Assembly: GCF_963676685.1 (NCBI RefSeq)
Contig: NC_092350.1
Coordinates: 42,937,373-43,001,372, forward strand
Direction: 5' to 3'
Length of the DNA: 64,000 bases
Source: Mytilus edulis
Lineage: Eukaryota > Mollusca > Bivalvia > Mytilida > Mytilidae
The position numbers and the translations under genes were made by a program. The notes under the pieces were generated by a model that was not told the DNA's origin, ran no database searches, and saw only the letters and a list, made by a program, of their open reading frames with translations. Positions 15,101 to 27,100 of this stretch are shown piece by piece. The first letter of the stretch is position 1. Every line of letters starts with the position of its first letter.

Positions 15101-18100
15101 TATGTGCCTGTCCCAAGTCAGGAGCCTGTAATTCAGTGGTTGTCGTTTGTTTATGTGATACATATTTGTTTTTCGTTCATTTTTTATATAAATAAGGCCG
15201 TTAGTTTTCACGTTTGAATTGTTTTACATTCTCTTATCGGGGCCTTTTATAACTGACTATGCGGTATGGGCTTTGCTCATTGTTGAAGGCCGTACGGTGA
15301 CCTATAGTTGTTAATGTGTGTGTCATTTTGATCTCTTGTGGACAGTTGTCTCATTGGCAATCATATCACATCTTCTTTTTTATATTATATACTAGAATTA
15401 TGTTCTACCCCTACTTTTACTTTTTGCCTAATTAAGAATTAAATTTTCACCGCAATAGTATGTTTTAGGAGGGGGGTGTGTTACAGTCCCAAGTTATGTC
15501 TGTATGAGATGAAACATAGAGATCATATCTGGGAGCCAGTACGTTAACAAATTAACATATCTACACAGCTACAGTACTTGATTTGTACTTGAAATTTAAG
15601 TACTACAGATTTTTGGTTACACCGTTACAAGTTCGTCTATTTCAAATCTCTTAAAGTTATGATGTTCAAACACGGAATACTGTGATCATTGGTGGCATTA
15701 TTTCTGTACCAATATTTTAAAGTACAAATCAAGTACTGTAAAATACAGGTACCTAAATATTACAATAATTTTAAAGTAAAGAAAATTGTACTATATATTA
15801 AAAGTAAATTTCAAGTACTATAGATTTTAAGTACAGAAATAGTATCTATTCAAAAGTAGCAGTGTATGAATATTATATATCTCCCGCAAATAGGCGTGTT
15901 TGAGAAACAGATGTATTTTATACAAAGTGCAACATTGAATAACAAACACAAAAATATGCTGGATAATCATGTCTGTGATTGCTGATGGATGGATATGAAC
16001 TATTCAAATAATTTGTGCGAAAAATGTAAAACAAACCCAGTATTTTGAAATATGTATGGACTAAAAAAAGAGTTCAAGTGAATAGTTTAACATGCTATTA
16101 AATATGAAGTACTGTTGATTCGTTATTATTTGTTGGATATCAATTTTTGTGGATTCCACGAAATGAAATTTTCAACGAATAACAAATTTTCTTTAGGCTT
16201 GACAAAACTACAAAATCAAATATCCACAAACATGTTACTTTTCCTTACTTTCCGAAAAAATGGTCCCGACGAAAATAAATTCATTGTCAGCAATGCATTT
16301 GTCATCATTCCTTATTCTGTTGTTTTGATTGATAAATTGATTGACTGATTTATTTGTTATTCATTTTCGTTTCTCATTTTTCTTCTTCTATTAAAGGGGT
16401 TTAAGTGGAATCGGCACACTTCAGCAGATTCCGCTACCCTAGATTTTTAATTTAGCGAGGTGTGCCGAATGGTTAAAAAATGAGTCTCTGCAATGACGTA
16501 TCATTGTATGATGTATCAATTGACAAGGACTTCGACTACAGATTTCCTTTCAAAATCGAAATAGTAGTAACGATTTGTTAAACTAATCAACATTATCCTT
16601 CTTCTATTTCTAGATTAAAGAGATGACACACTTGAGCATTAAACACAATAATCAGATAGTTTCTAACAGTTCATTTTGTTAAAATTAACAGAAAAGTTAT
16701 TCAAGGAGACAATAAAAGCTACACAACAACGCATTGTTATCAGAAGTTTTTTTTCTGTATTGATTTTTACATATGTATATATTATTGAAAGATGTACTTA
16801 TAAACAACATTAGGTCAATGTCAGAAAATACTTTTTGTAAGAAGCTAAGAAATTTAAGGAGGTGACGGGTTTCCGATCACTTGAACAGTTTCGTGTCGAA
16901 TACAAAAAAGTCTATTTTTTCTGACATTGATCTTATATTGGCTTCGTACGCCCATTTAAAATGGCTACACCTATAGATGCTACAATTTTTATAAAAATAT
17001 CAAAAATAAACCAATTGTCCATCCTCAAAGGAAACTCTGATTGTGAAGCGAAGATCGACATTAGACGAAACTATATTTAGACAACAGGAAGTTTTAGCTA
17101 TATTATGATAGCGTTTATGCTGTCACTACAACAGAAACATATCATTGTTGACTGTTATGAACTTTGGTGTATCTGGTTCCTTTAGGCAGCAACCATTTGA
17201 TTTTCTGGGGGGGCTATGGTTTTTTTTTTCTGAACAAATTATTTTTTTCGACTGCGGCGAAAAACAATCTATTTTTTTCGCGACAAGTCGAAAACAATTT
17301 TTTTCTTTCAATTTTAGCATTACATATAGTGGCAGCTGAGGGTGAAACAAACAATTTTTTTTTCTCAGAATCAAAAACAAAATAATTTTTTCTGCAAAAA
17401 CTAGAAACAAACTTTTTTTCCAAAAAAAACCATAGCCCCCCCCCCCCCCCCCCCCAGAAAATCAAATGGTTGCTGCCTTACCAAATCCTACATATTTTGT
17501 ATTGTAATGATAACACTACTGTTTAAGTGAAGAAAAAAAATATATGGGATAAAGCAACTATTTTTTATATACTTATAGGCAACAGATGTCAAGGTCTTCA
17601 AAGGTTGTACAACCTTGGGTTGTTTGTATCAATATAATTTGCATAATGTTTTCTTATCTTTATAAGCTGTAAAAGTGTTTTTTTTGTGTTTAGTTCTACC
17701 ATTTAGTCTCGAGCACTTAGAGCCAATTTCCTAATGTATGTAGAGCAAAACTTTGGGTAAATTATTTGCTTTGTTTTATATGGTACAATTGTAATTAGGA
17801 TAATGTCCAATAAAATTTAAATATAATTAATACAGGTTCAACTATAAAATTGAGAATTGAAATGGGCAATGTGTCAAAGATCACAACAACCCGACCATGG
17901 AACAGACAACAGCCGAATATATATATATTGTTTGCGAATGTCAATCTTAATAAAAAAAATTCAAAGCTTTTGTAACGACAAATACAAACAAATTAAGCAA
18001 GTCAACCAAAGTTGTAATCCTGCATGCATTAGGAAATTTAGCTCTTAAATCTAGAAAAAAATGTACCTGGTGACTGTGTAGAATTTCCACTTTTAAGAAC

Positions 18101-21100
18101 TAGGCTATTATTTTCTACTGTAACCACGCTGTCAGTAATAGATGATAATAATATATCTGTGTGTTTGATTTCAGTGGTCTTCTCAATAGCCAAAGAATGG
18201 GACCCATAACTGCCGTCCACTGATATTGAAACAAAGTTTTCTGAGCTTGCAAATGTTGAAAATAGCTGTCTTGATTGTAATGTTGTCCCTGAAATTTCCT
18301 TTTCTGATGGTAAATTTATGTCGACAGATGACGAATTGGATACCAATAGGCCCTGCTCAGAAAAAACTTCTCCAACGATGAAAAGTTCTGGAAAAAGATA
18401 ATTGAGCTTATTAGATAAAGCGTAGTTGAGGCCAGTAGTTCAAGATTTTGATTCTGACCGAACTGTTATTTATCAACCAGGTTGATGCAATGGGCCGACC
18501 GCAAAGAACAGTATATTTATAGATATCCTCACAAAGAGTAGTATATTTATGTGTATAACATAAATTAGACTGTGTGTGGTTTTTTTTTTTATATGTAAAA
18601 CACTTACAATTTTGAAAATTATATTAACTTATGCCAGATTTGGATCAATAACTGCATTCCCTTCCGGAGCAAATGCATTCACCACAGGTTTTACTGTTTG
18701 TCTTTTTGTCGCTTTTACTTTTGGCGATGATGTTGTGTACCTTAATTTCTTCACCCTCTTAATATACAATGTATACTATATAAAAGGACAACAGGTACAT
18801 GTGAATGAACTACTTAGTAATCAAATGATGGATTTTTATCAAAAGAACATTTGCCATTATCTTCCAGAACCCCCCCCCCCCCCTTCCTATTTTGGCAAAT
18901 AAATTCTCTTATGTGCAGAGGATAAAATGAGAGTGTATATGTATGTATTATTATTCTTATATCATTAACATAATTAGAAACTCTAACTATGTGTGATTAC
19001 TGCTAGCGCATCCATGCAGTACAGATTTATTCTGACCGATTATTGTTCGATAGATCGTTTTCATTGTGCTATTTTCTTACACATTTCAAACTATTTTCTT
19101 ACACATTTCAAACTATTTTCTTACACATTTCAAACCATTTTCTTACACATTTCAAACTGCATGATCGGAAGTTTGAATGAACGTAGTTCACATTTCATAA
19201 ATATGTAAAGTATTTACGATCTACCGTTGCTAAGAAACTAAACTAAAAGAATCATATGTAAAGATTAAAATCTTCTTTTACAGAAGCTTATTGGTGCGTA
19301 GACTGTTTTTAGGACATGCATTTATTTTTGACTGACTTTTACTAGTTTGCACAACATGCAAAACGTCGTACTTGATAAATGTTATGTTTGCCCATAATCA
19401 TCTCAACACCATCTGTTAAAGAAAATTACAACATGAGTACAATTGCTATTTAATCAATGCTTGTGTGATTTGTGAATTCTAATGTCGTAACTGCACTCCC
19501 GTCCCCTTTTCGTGAATGTGACCTACCAAATTAGACTTATCACAAGGTTTGTACTAACATGAGTAACACGAAGGTTGACGCATGTGAAGCGGGATCTGTT
19601 TACCCACCCGGAGCATCTAAAATCACCCCAGATTTTGGTGGGGTTCGTGTAGCTTAGTCTTTATTTTTTTGTGTTTTGTTTTATGTACCTATGTTTGTCT
19701 GTTTGTCTTTTTCTTTTTTTTATCCATGGCGATGTCAGTTTATTTTCGACTTATGAGTTGGAATGTCCATATGGTATCTTTCGAATCTCTTTTATCATTT
19801 TTATTATATCTCCACTAATAGAATGCTTTAAATTGAGACTGATCTGACGACTTTTGAACAGAATGTTTTTATTGTAATATCGACACAACTTGTACATTTT
19901 CACTATAAACTACATTGCAGGGTTACTACGCATTTGAAAATGATACCTGAACACATATACCGAACTGCAGGACGAAAGGGGAAAGTTAATAAAACCAGAT
20001 AAAATCAAATGCCCTAACAACGAAAAAAAACCCAACAGTTGCTGTTAAACTACCGACTTGGTACTTGTAAGCATTTAAAAAAAAATGATTAATTTGTGCT
20101 GTTTTTATAGCATGTAGCTTTATCTTGATAAATTAATTTGTAATAAGTTTATTGCAAATCAGCATATAACATAATGCTATAGCATCAACAACATATATAA
20201 TATAGTAAGCGACATAATATGAATGAAAACAGCAATTGCAATTTCATGTTAAGAAACAAACAGGATCATCCATCAATTAAAAATCTGACGTTTTCAAATA
20301 TCGCTATAAATATGTTCAGAGGTAAGGCAAAAACAAATAATATTATTTAACAACAACCAAAACCAATGAAAGCATCATACCTGCAACAACAACAACAAAA
20401 CAAAACCACACAAGTTAAAAACAAGAATGTGTCCCAAGTACACGGATGTCCCACTCGCACTATCATTTTTTTTGTTCAGTGGACCGTGAAATTGGGATAA
20501 AAACTCTAATTTGGCATTTAAATTAGAAAGATCATATCATATGGAACATGTGCAATAAGTTTCAAGTTGATTGAAAACTACCTTGACAAATTTTTTTAAC
20601 CTGAAGCGGGACGAACGGACGGACGAACGGGCGGATGAACGAAAGGGCCCATAGGCCAGAAAACATAATGCCCCTCTACTATCGTAGGTGGGGCATAACA
20701 AATATTACACTTATCAGCAACAAAACCCAATACACACATTTACCTACAACTACATAAAACTAATTACATGCACAACATTTCGAGAACAGTTACAATATAT
20801 AAAAACCAATAAAAACATTTAACAATTATGAAGCATTTACCTTCAATAAAAGAAACCCAAAAAACCTTATTCCACCAACAACAACCAACAAATGTCAATG
20901 ATATTTGACACATTCACCATTTCCATTCACAATGTTATTAACAATAAAACCCAACAAAACATTTACCAAAAACAAAAACTCGACAAACTCATTTCTCACC
21001 AACAACAACCATCAAAAACCAAATGATGATATTACAACAAAAAAACTACAAAAAGATGTGTACACAACATATGTCAAAACTTGATGTTCAGTAGTTGTCG

Positions 21101-24100
21101 TTTGTTGTTGTGGTTCAAAAGTGTGTCTCGTTTTTCGTTTTTGATACAGATTAGGCCGGTGTTTTTTTCTGTTTGAATGGTTTTTCACTAGTTATTTTGC
21201 GGACTTTTATAGCTTGTTGCTCGGTGTGAGCCAAGGCTCCGTGTTGAAGGCCGTACCTTGACCTTTAATGGTTTGCTTTTACAAATTTTGACTTGGATGA
21301 GAGAGTTGTCTCATTGACACTCATACAACAACTTCTTAAAGCTATCTACTAACATAAACCAATTAAGATTCAATTAAGATTTTACCAACCACGCACACAC
21401 ACATACACACACACAAAACCCCAACACAAACATTCTCCACCAACAACAAAAAAAAACAATGAGAAACTTAACAAATCAAACGACGACAAACAAAAGCCCA
21501 CACGATGTTTTAGAAAGTTGTCATCGAATCAGAACATTTCTGCAATTTCTATGCCTTTTACGTATTAAATGATTGAAGTATTTTAAAGATAAATTTTGAA
21601 TAATAAATATAATTTCACTAATACAGATTTCCAAACAGCACAACATTAAGTAAAAACAATCTCCACATAAAAATGTAAAACTTGGAGATTAATACCAAGC
21701 TAGCTTTCATATAACCATACATGCAATGTGTTCTTAAAACAATGATACACATGTCGGTTAAAGTACATTAAAATCAATTATTATGTCTACGTGAAGAATT
21801 AAGTTAGACATTATCTCATTTATTAGGTCTTTTTTTTTAATCAATTGCCACGAAATATGACAGGCGTCTGCATATCAATAACATTTATGAAAAGAGATGG
21901 ATTACACTAAAAAAACAATATGCACTAAGATATAAACATAATCACACTCACAACACAAACTCAGAAACATGGATCGAAGCTCGTACACACGACAATCGTT
22001 GAACGCATAATTTTGAGGTAAATGTTTGGCGGGCCGCCAACTTTGCTTCGAAAGATACCAAATTGTACTTCCATGTTTCAATTGTGATGCTAGATGAAGA
22101 TTATGTATAATAAAACAATTAATGTTCCCGAATTTTTAAAAGTGGTGCATATAATTCGAGAAACAATCACTGGGCGGTGCGATAAGGGAGCTGCTATTTG
22201 ATTTTTATGGGGGGCGGGGGGGGGGGGGGGGGGGAGGCTAGGATGAAATTTGAAAAAAAATAGGCAGGACAGGAGTTTTGAGTAAAAAAAAAAGGCAGGA
22301 TGAGCAACTTGGTAAAAAAAAAGGCAGGATGACAATTTGTGTAAAAAAAGTCAGGATAACTAGTAAAAAAAAAGGCAGGACCGAATAGAGTAAAACATAA
22401 AAAGTCAGGACAGAGATTACAACTAAAAAAAAAAGCAGGACAAAATTTTTCATCCTAGCCTCCCATAAAAATCAAATGGTAGCTCCCTAAACTCTTTTAT
22501 CTTCCCTCCTATACATTTTTAGGAATACGATTGGTTAAATGAGTCGGCGTGGAGACTGTGTATATTTCATATTAGGTTAGAAGGGAGGCGGGGCTGATTT
22601 CATACATGGTTAGTAGTGGTGTTACGTCCCTTTACATTCCATATTAGGTTAGAAGAGAGGTGGGGCTTATTTTATACACGGTAAGTAGTGGTGTTACTTC
22701 CCTTTATACAAATAAAACGGTACTGAGAAAAAATCAGACGAAGAAATTGATGATTAAGATTGAAATAAATTCACAAAACACATTTAAACCTAACAAATTG
22801 TTATTGTTGGCATCTGTTTATGTAGGATCAATGGAAGAAGTTTCTTAATGCTACCAGTATTGAAGACTTGCTCATTTTGATAAGTCACTAGTCTAAATTT
22901 ACTTCACACGTTAAGATAGTCGGTATTAAAGACACATTCGTTACATAGTGTGTTAGTGACGTAATACGGTATATATGGGGTCAGTAAATTCCATATGGGA
23001 ATTCGTGCTTCGCTCTCATCCCATATATACCGTATTTAGGTCACTAGCCCACAAATGGCTTCAGTATCATGTAGTAACATAATAGTCACAGTTATAAACA
23101 CGACGAAGTTCTTGAATGTATAGAGATTTAGTCCTATCTTTTTTTCTAAGTAAAGACATAAATATATTCGTTATAAGATATATATTCATATTATTTCCCC
23201 TAACTGATTTAGTAAAATGTTTTATAAGCATTTTTGATATTTATGTAAAGATGTTGCGTTGGGATATATATGTATAATTACAATGGCATCCATGACTGCA
23301 GTTTCTCCATATCCCTAGTAAATCATATAAAGACAATACATGTGTATATATACTGAGCCAAAAATGTTTTGGTGTTTCTGGAAAAAAAATATAAGACATC
23401 GTTGATACAGTCCTTAGTTTTACCTGTAATCTAAAACAATCGCACTTTTTCCCTGGTGATTGATTTCGCGCCATTTCAGCATTGCACGTGTAATTGATGT
23501 TTTACCTTCTGTACCTGTACTTTTAAAACGATAGTAAAAATTTCTTTTTCACTAACGTTCAGAAACACACTATTGGTAGGAAAAACACATACACTTTTGA
23601 AAAAATTGCATGTGGCGTCAACCAGGCCTCCCTGAAAATGACCGTCAGACATCTCTTGAAATGGTTGATGCCGGAATGAGTGTTGATGACATCGTGGCTC
23701 GATTTATTGTGCATAAGGCAACAGTTTAGAGACTAACAAACAGATATCGACAAATTGCAACTGCACAGGATAGGTCGATATCTCGTAGACCAAAAAAAAA
23801 AACTATCGTCAGGGGAGGAGCGCTACCTTCGTTTTAAGTCAACACGTGACAAGTTTTTTCCGGCCACAAAAGTAGTGCATGACTATGGGCAGCTGCTGGT
23901 GTGCCTGCCAATCCTTCATTTATGCAATTAGGACATGGCTGAAAAATTTAATTTTGAATAATTACATTCCTTAAGCAGTTGTATCACTCATTAAAACTTC
24001 TCATTCATGATGACAATAAAGTGCACAGGTAAATGAAATAAAAACTTGATAAAAGGCGTGTTTTCATGATCCTATAGGTAAAAATGTAATTATAAGTATT

Positions 24101-27100
24101 GAATGCTTTTTTTTTGTAACTTTATAGGGTTGTAAAAGCGTTGACCGTGCGCACATTTTAAGTATGAAGCGCTTCCGCGCTTCATACAAAATGTACTTCG
24201 GTTAACGCTTTTACACCCCAATAAATTTACAAAAAAGAGCATTCAATTCTTAAATAACACTATACTTTTTCCCGCAGATTGACCTTCCCGCGCTCCATAC
24301 AAAGAAAATCCTTATGAATGTGAGTGATAAACATTTATGTTGCTTCTGACATGTCATACATGTAATTCTATTTTGTTATTATTAAAATTATATGTTGTTA
24401 TGATTTTGTGATAAAATAAAATTTCACATTTTTGTTGCTAAACTTTTTTGGCTCAGTATATATGAATCACTGTTTGAAATTTAAGTATGATCAATAAAGA
24501 AAACATAATATCATAGTTCTGTTTATTTTTCATGTTTCTTATTAAATTGAGAATGGCTAGGAGAACTGGTTTTGTTAGTGGTACGTGTATTTCAAATCAA
24601 TAATATAGTCATCCACCCCGTACCCCCCACCCCAACACAAACAGAAATGTTGATGTCTCCTTTTTCGGTACTTTTATATCCCCCGTCATTATTTATTGAA
24701 CGTTAAAAAAAAGTCTATAACATAACTTAGTCCCGAGATTTTGTATTGTTATACGTAGACTGATTGATCGATTGTTGCTCAGTTAACGTTCATGATGAGT
24801 AACTGTAGATGAGTAGATGATATAGAAATAAGGAAATAAGGCAATTATTTGCCATAGAATAAATAATCCAGGCATTAATTTATTCTCCATAGAATAAATA
24901 ACCTAGGCAATTATCAATTATTCGCCATAGAATAAATAACCCAGGCAATTATCCATTATTCGCCATAGAATAAATAACCCAGGCAATTATTCGCCATAGA
25001 ATAAATAACGAGGAGGCAAACAATTAAAACTAAATGCCACAACACAACCGTCAAGAGTAAGCAAAGCCCATACCGAAGTTAAAGCTTTCAATGGAAGACT
25101 AATGTAGAGACAAAATTACAGACACGGTTGAAAATGCTTAATTCAAGAGCTCTAATGTTTTGGTGTTTAAAGCTTATTTGAAAAGCATGTATTACGTGCT
25201 GTGCAGTTTAATTGAAAAGCCTCGATAGAGCCAACGTTTTGATCTCTTGAATTCGGATATCAAAACGGACTTTAAATTTGTAAATTGAGATCTTTTTGGT
25301 GCTTGGAGATATTCCACCTTGAATACAATAGTAAGTTGCTTTAACAACGACGATGGTGGGCCAAATTTCATTTTTGGCATCAAATTTAGAAAAAAGAAGA
25401 TTTGGTATGATTACCAATCAATGAGACAACTTTCCACAAGAGACCAAAATGACAGAAATTAACAACTATAGGTCCCCCTACGGCCTTCAACAATGAACAA
25501 AGTCCATACCGCATAGTCAGCTATAAAAGGCTCCGAAATGACAATTGTAAAACAATTTAAACGAGAAAACTAACGGCCCAATTTATGTAAAGATGATTTC
25601 AGCTTTCCAATTGTGAACTTTCCATTTCTAAGTAGCAACATTCCAGCAGCACCTGCATACGGGGTATATATCTCCCAATTGATACGATATTCCCGTGCTT
25701 GCATTTCCTATCATGATTTTCTTGATAGAGGGTTACTGCTCACAAGGAAGCTATTAAACCAAGAGTTCCAAATGGTGAAGTTGAAATCATCCCTTCGTAA
25801 ATTTTACGGACGCCATCACGAGTTGGTTGACCGTTATGGAATAACCGTTTCACAAATGATATCGGATATGTTCCTTACGTCGTAACTACAATCCCCTTCC
25901 CTTTCATGAATGTGACCTACCGAATTAGACTATTTACCAGATTTGTAATCACATAAGCAACACGACGGGTGCCACATGTGGAGCAGGATATGCTTACCCT
26001 TCCGGAGCACCTGAGATCACCCCTAGTTTTTGGTGGGGTTCGTGTTGTTTATTCTTTAGTTTTCTATGTTGTGTCATGTGTGCTGTTGTTTTTCTGTTTG
26101 TCTTTTTCATTTTTAGCCATGGCGTTGTCAGTTTGTTTTAGATTTATGAGTTTGACTGTCCCTTTGGTATCTTTCGTCCATCTTTTATTACCACTGGGTT
26201 GATGTCTCTGCTGGTGGACATTTTGTCCCCGAGGACATCATCCGCCCAGTAGCAAAACTACAATTGCATGAACTTACGAAGATCAAATAGGAAACTGGCT
26301 CGGACGTCGCCCAGTATAAAAAGGTCCGAAACAGACGTCACCATGGACACGGTGTCGTCTGATATGGCAGGTGTCCCCTTATCACCAGACATGACAAATA
26401 TCTCAAACACGACTCATTCAGATCATCGTCCTAGTGACAATAGCAATATTACACATATAAAGCCTTGTTCAGTTCTCCTTAAAGACATTTTGGTTTTTGA
26501 TGACACAGTACAACACTGTCGCATTTCAAAATGTGAGACCAAAGGCTGCAAAACATGTGCTATTTTAATTACAGATGCTGAATTCACTAGCAATTTGACC
26601 AAGAAGTCATATTTTACCAGAAGTTACGATGATCTGAATTGTAAATCGATAAATGTCGTCTACGGATTAGAGTGCAACCTTTGCGGATTGGTATACGTCG
26701 GTGAAACGAAAGGAAGGCTAAACAAACGTATGTGCGGTCATAGATCAGACATTAACCTCAATGCTAACGACATTCTATACCAGCATTTCAATCAGCCCGA
26801 TCATTCCATCGTTTCTATGACAGTTCGCATTATCGAAAAGATATACCATAGCTCTAACAATCCTAATCTTTCAACGACTCTCCGTAGACAAAAAGAAGAC
26901 TACTGGATTAGACAATTGGGAACTGCAACACCGTATGGCTGCAATGACATAATTGATGGTATAGGTATTCTATCTAGTCCTTCGTGTAACTCGGTGAATG
27001 TGATGAATATTTTCAACTCGACTCCTCGACGTAGACGCAGTCATGGTCATCGTCATTATACATCACCTTCTCTGCATGATGTCTCTATTAATGACTTGTT

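Larger units (their letters stand above)
12383..18066. other. Intron 2 of the mucin-like gene
   Basis: A 5.7-kb intron. It holds a PLE-tail relic (12590-12790), two members of an interspersed repeat (13319-13628 and 15045-15388), a GTAC-rich inverted repeat (15570-15740), a diverged repeat around 16110-16330, a foldback MITE (17185-17477) and a second PLE-tail fragment (17840-17945). No coding exon recognised. Confidence 0.6.
23353..24456 (+). mobile_element. Degenerate Tc1/mariner-type element
   Basis: Inverted ends CTGAGCCAAAAATG (23353) and its near reverse complement ending GGCTCAG (24456) are flanked by TA within TATATA on both sides. The plus strand carries a helix-turn-helix remnant of a Tc1-like transposase. 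A foldback (24091-24255) is nested in the right half. No catalytic DDE/D region could be recognised, so the 1.1-kb element is a deletion derivative or a decayed copy. Confidence 0.6.

Noticed and set aside
17126..17465. Overlapping ORFs on both strands around 17.2-17.4 kb
   Set aside because: Translated homopolymers of a foldback MITE.
22090..22453. Pro/Phe-rich minus-strand ORFs
   Set aside because: Low-complexity translation of the poly-G/poly-A MITE at 22186-22486.
24838..25012. CRISPR-like direct repeats
   Set aside because: Spacer lengths vary and the spacers are themselves related; it is a minisatellite in a eukaryotic intron.
25613..26202. Two plus-strand ORFs (90 and 77 codons) before the PLE
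   Set aside because: They are the duplicated C-terminal coding fragment and tail within the left pseudo-LTR, not separate genes.
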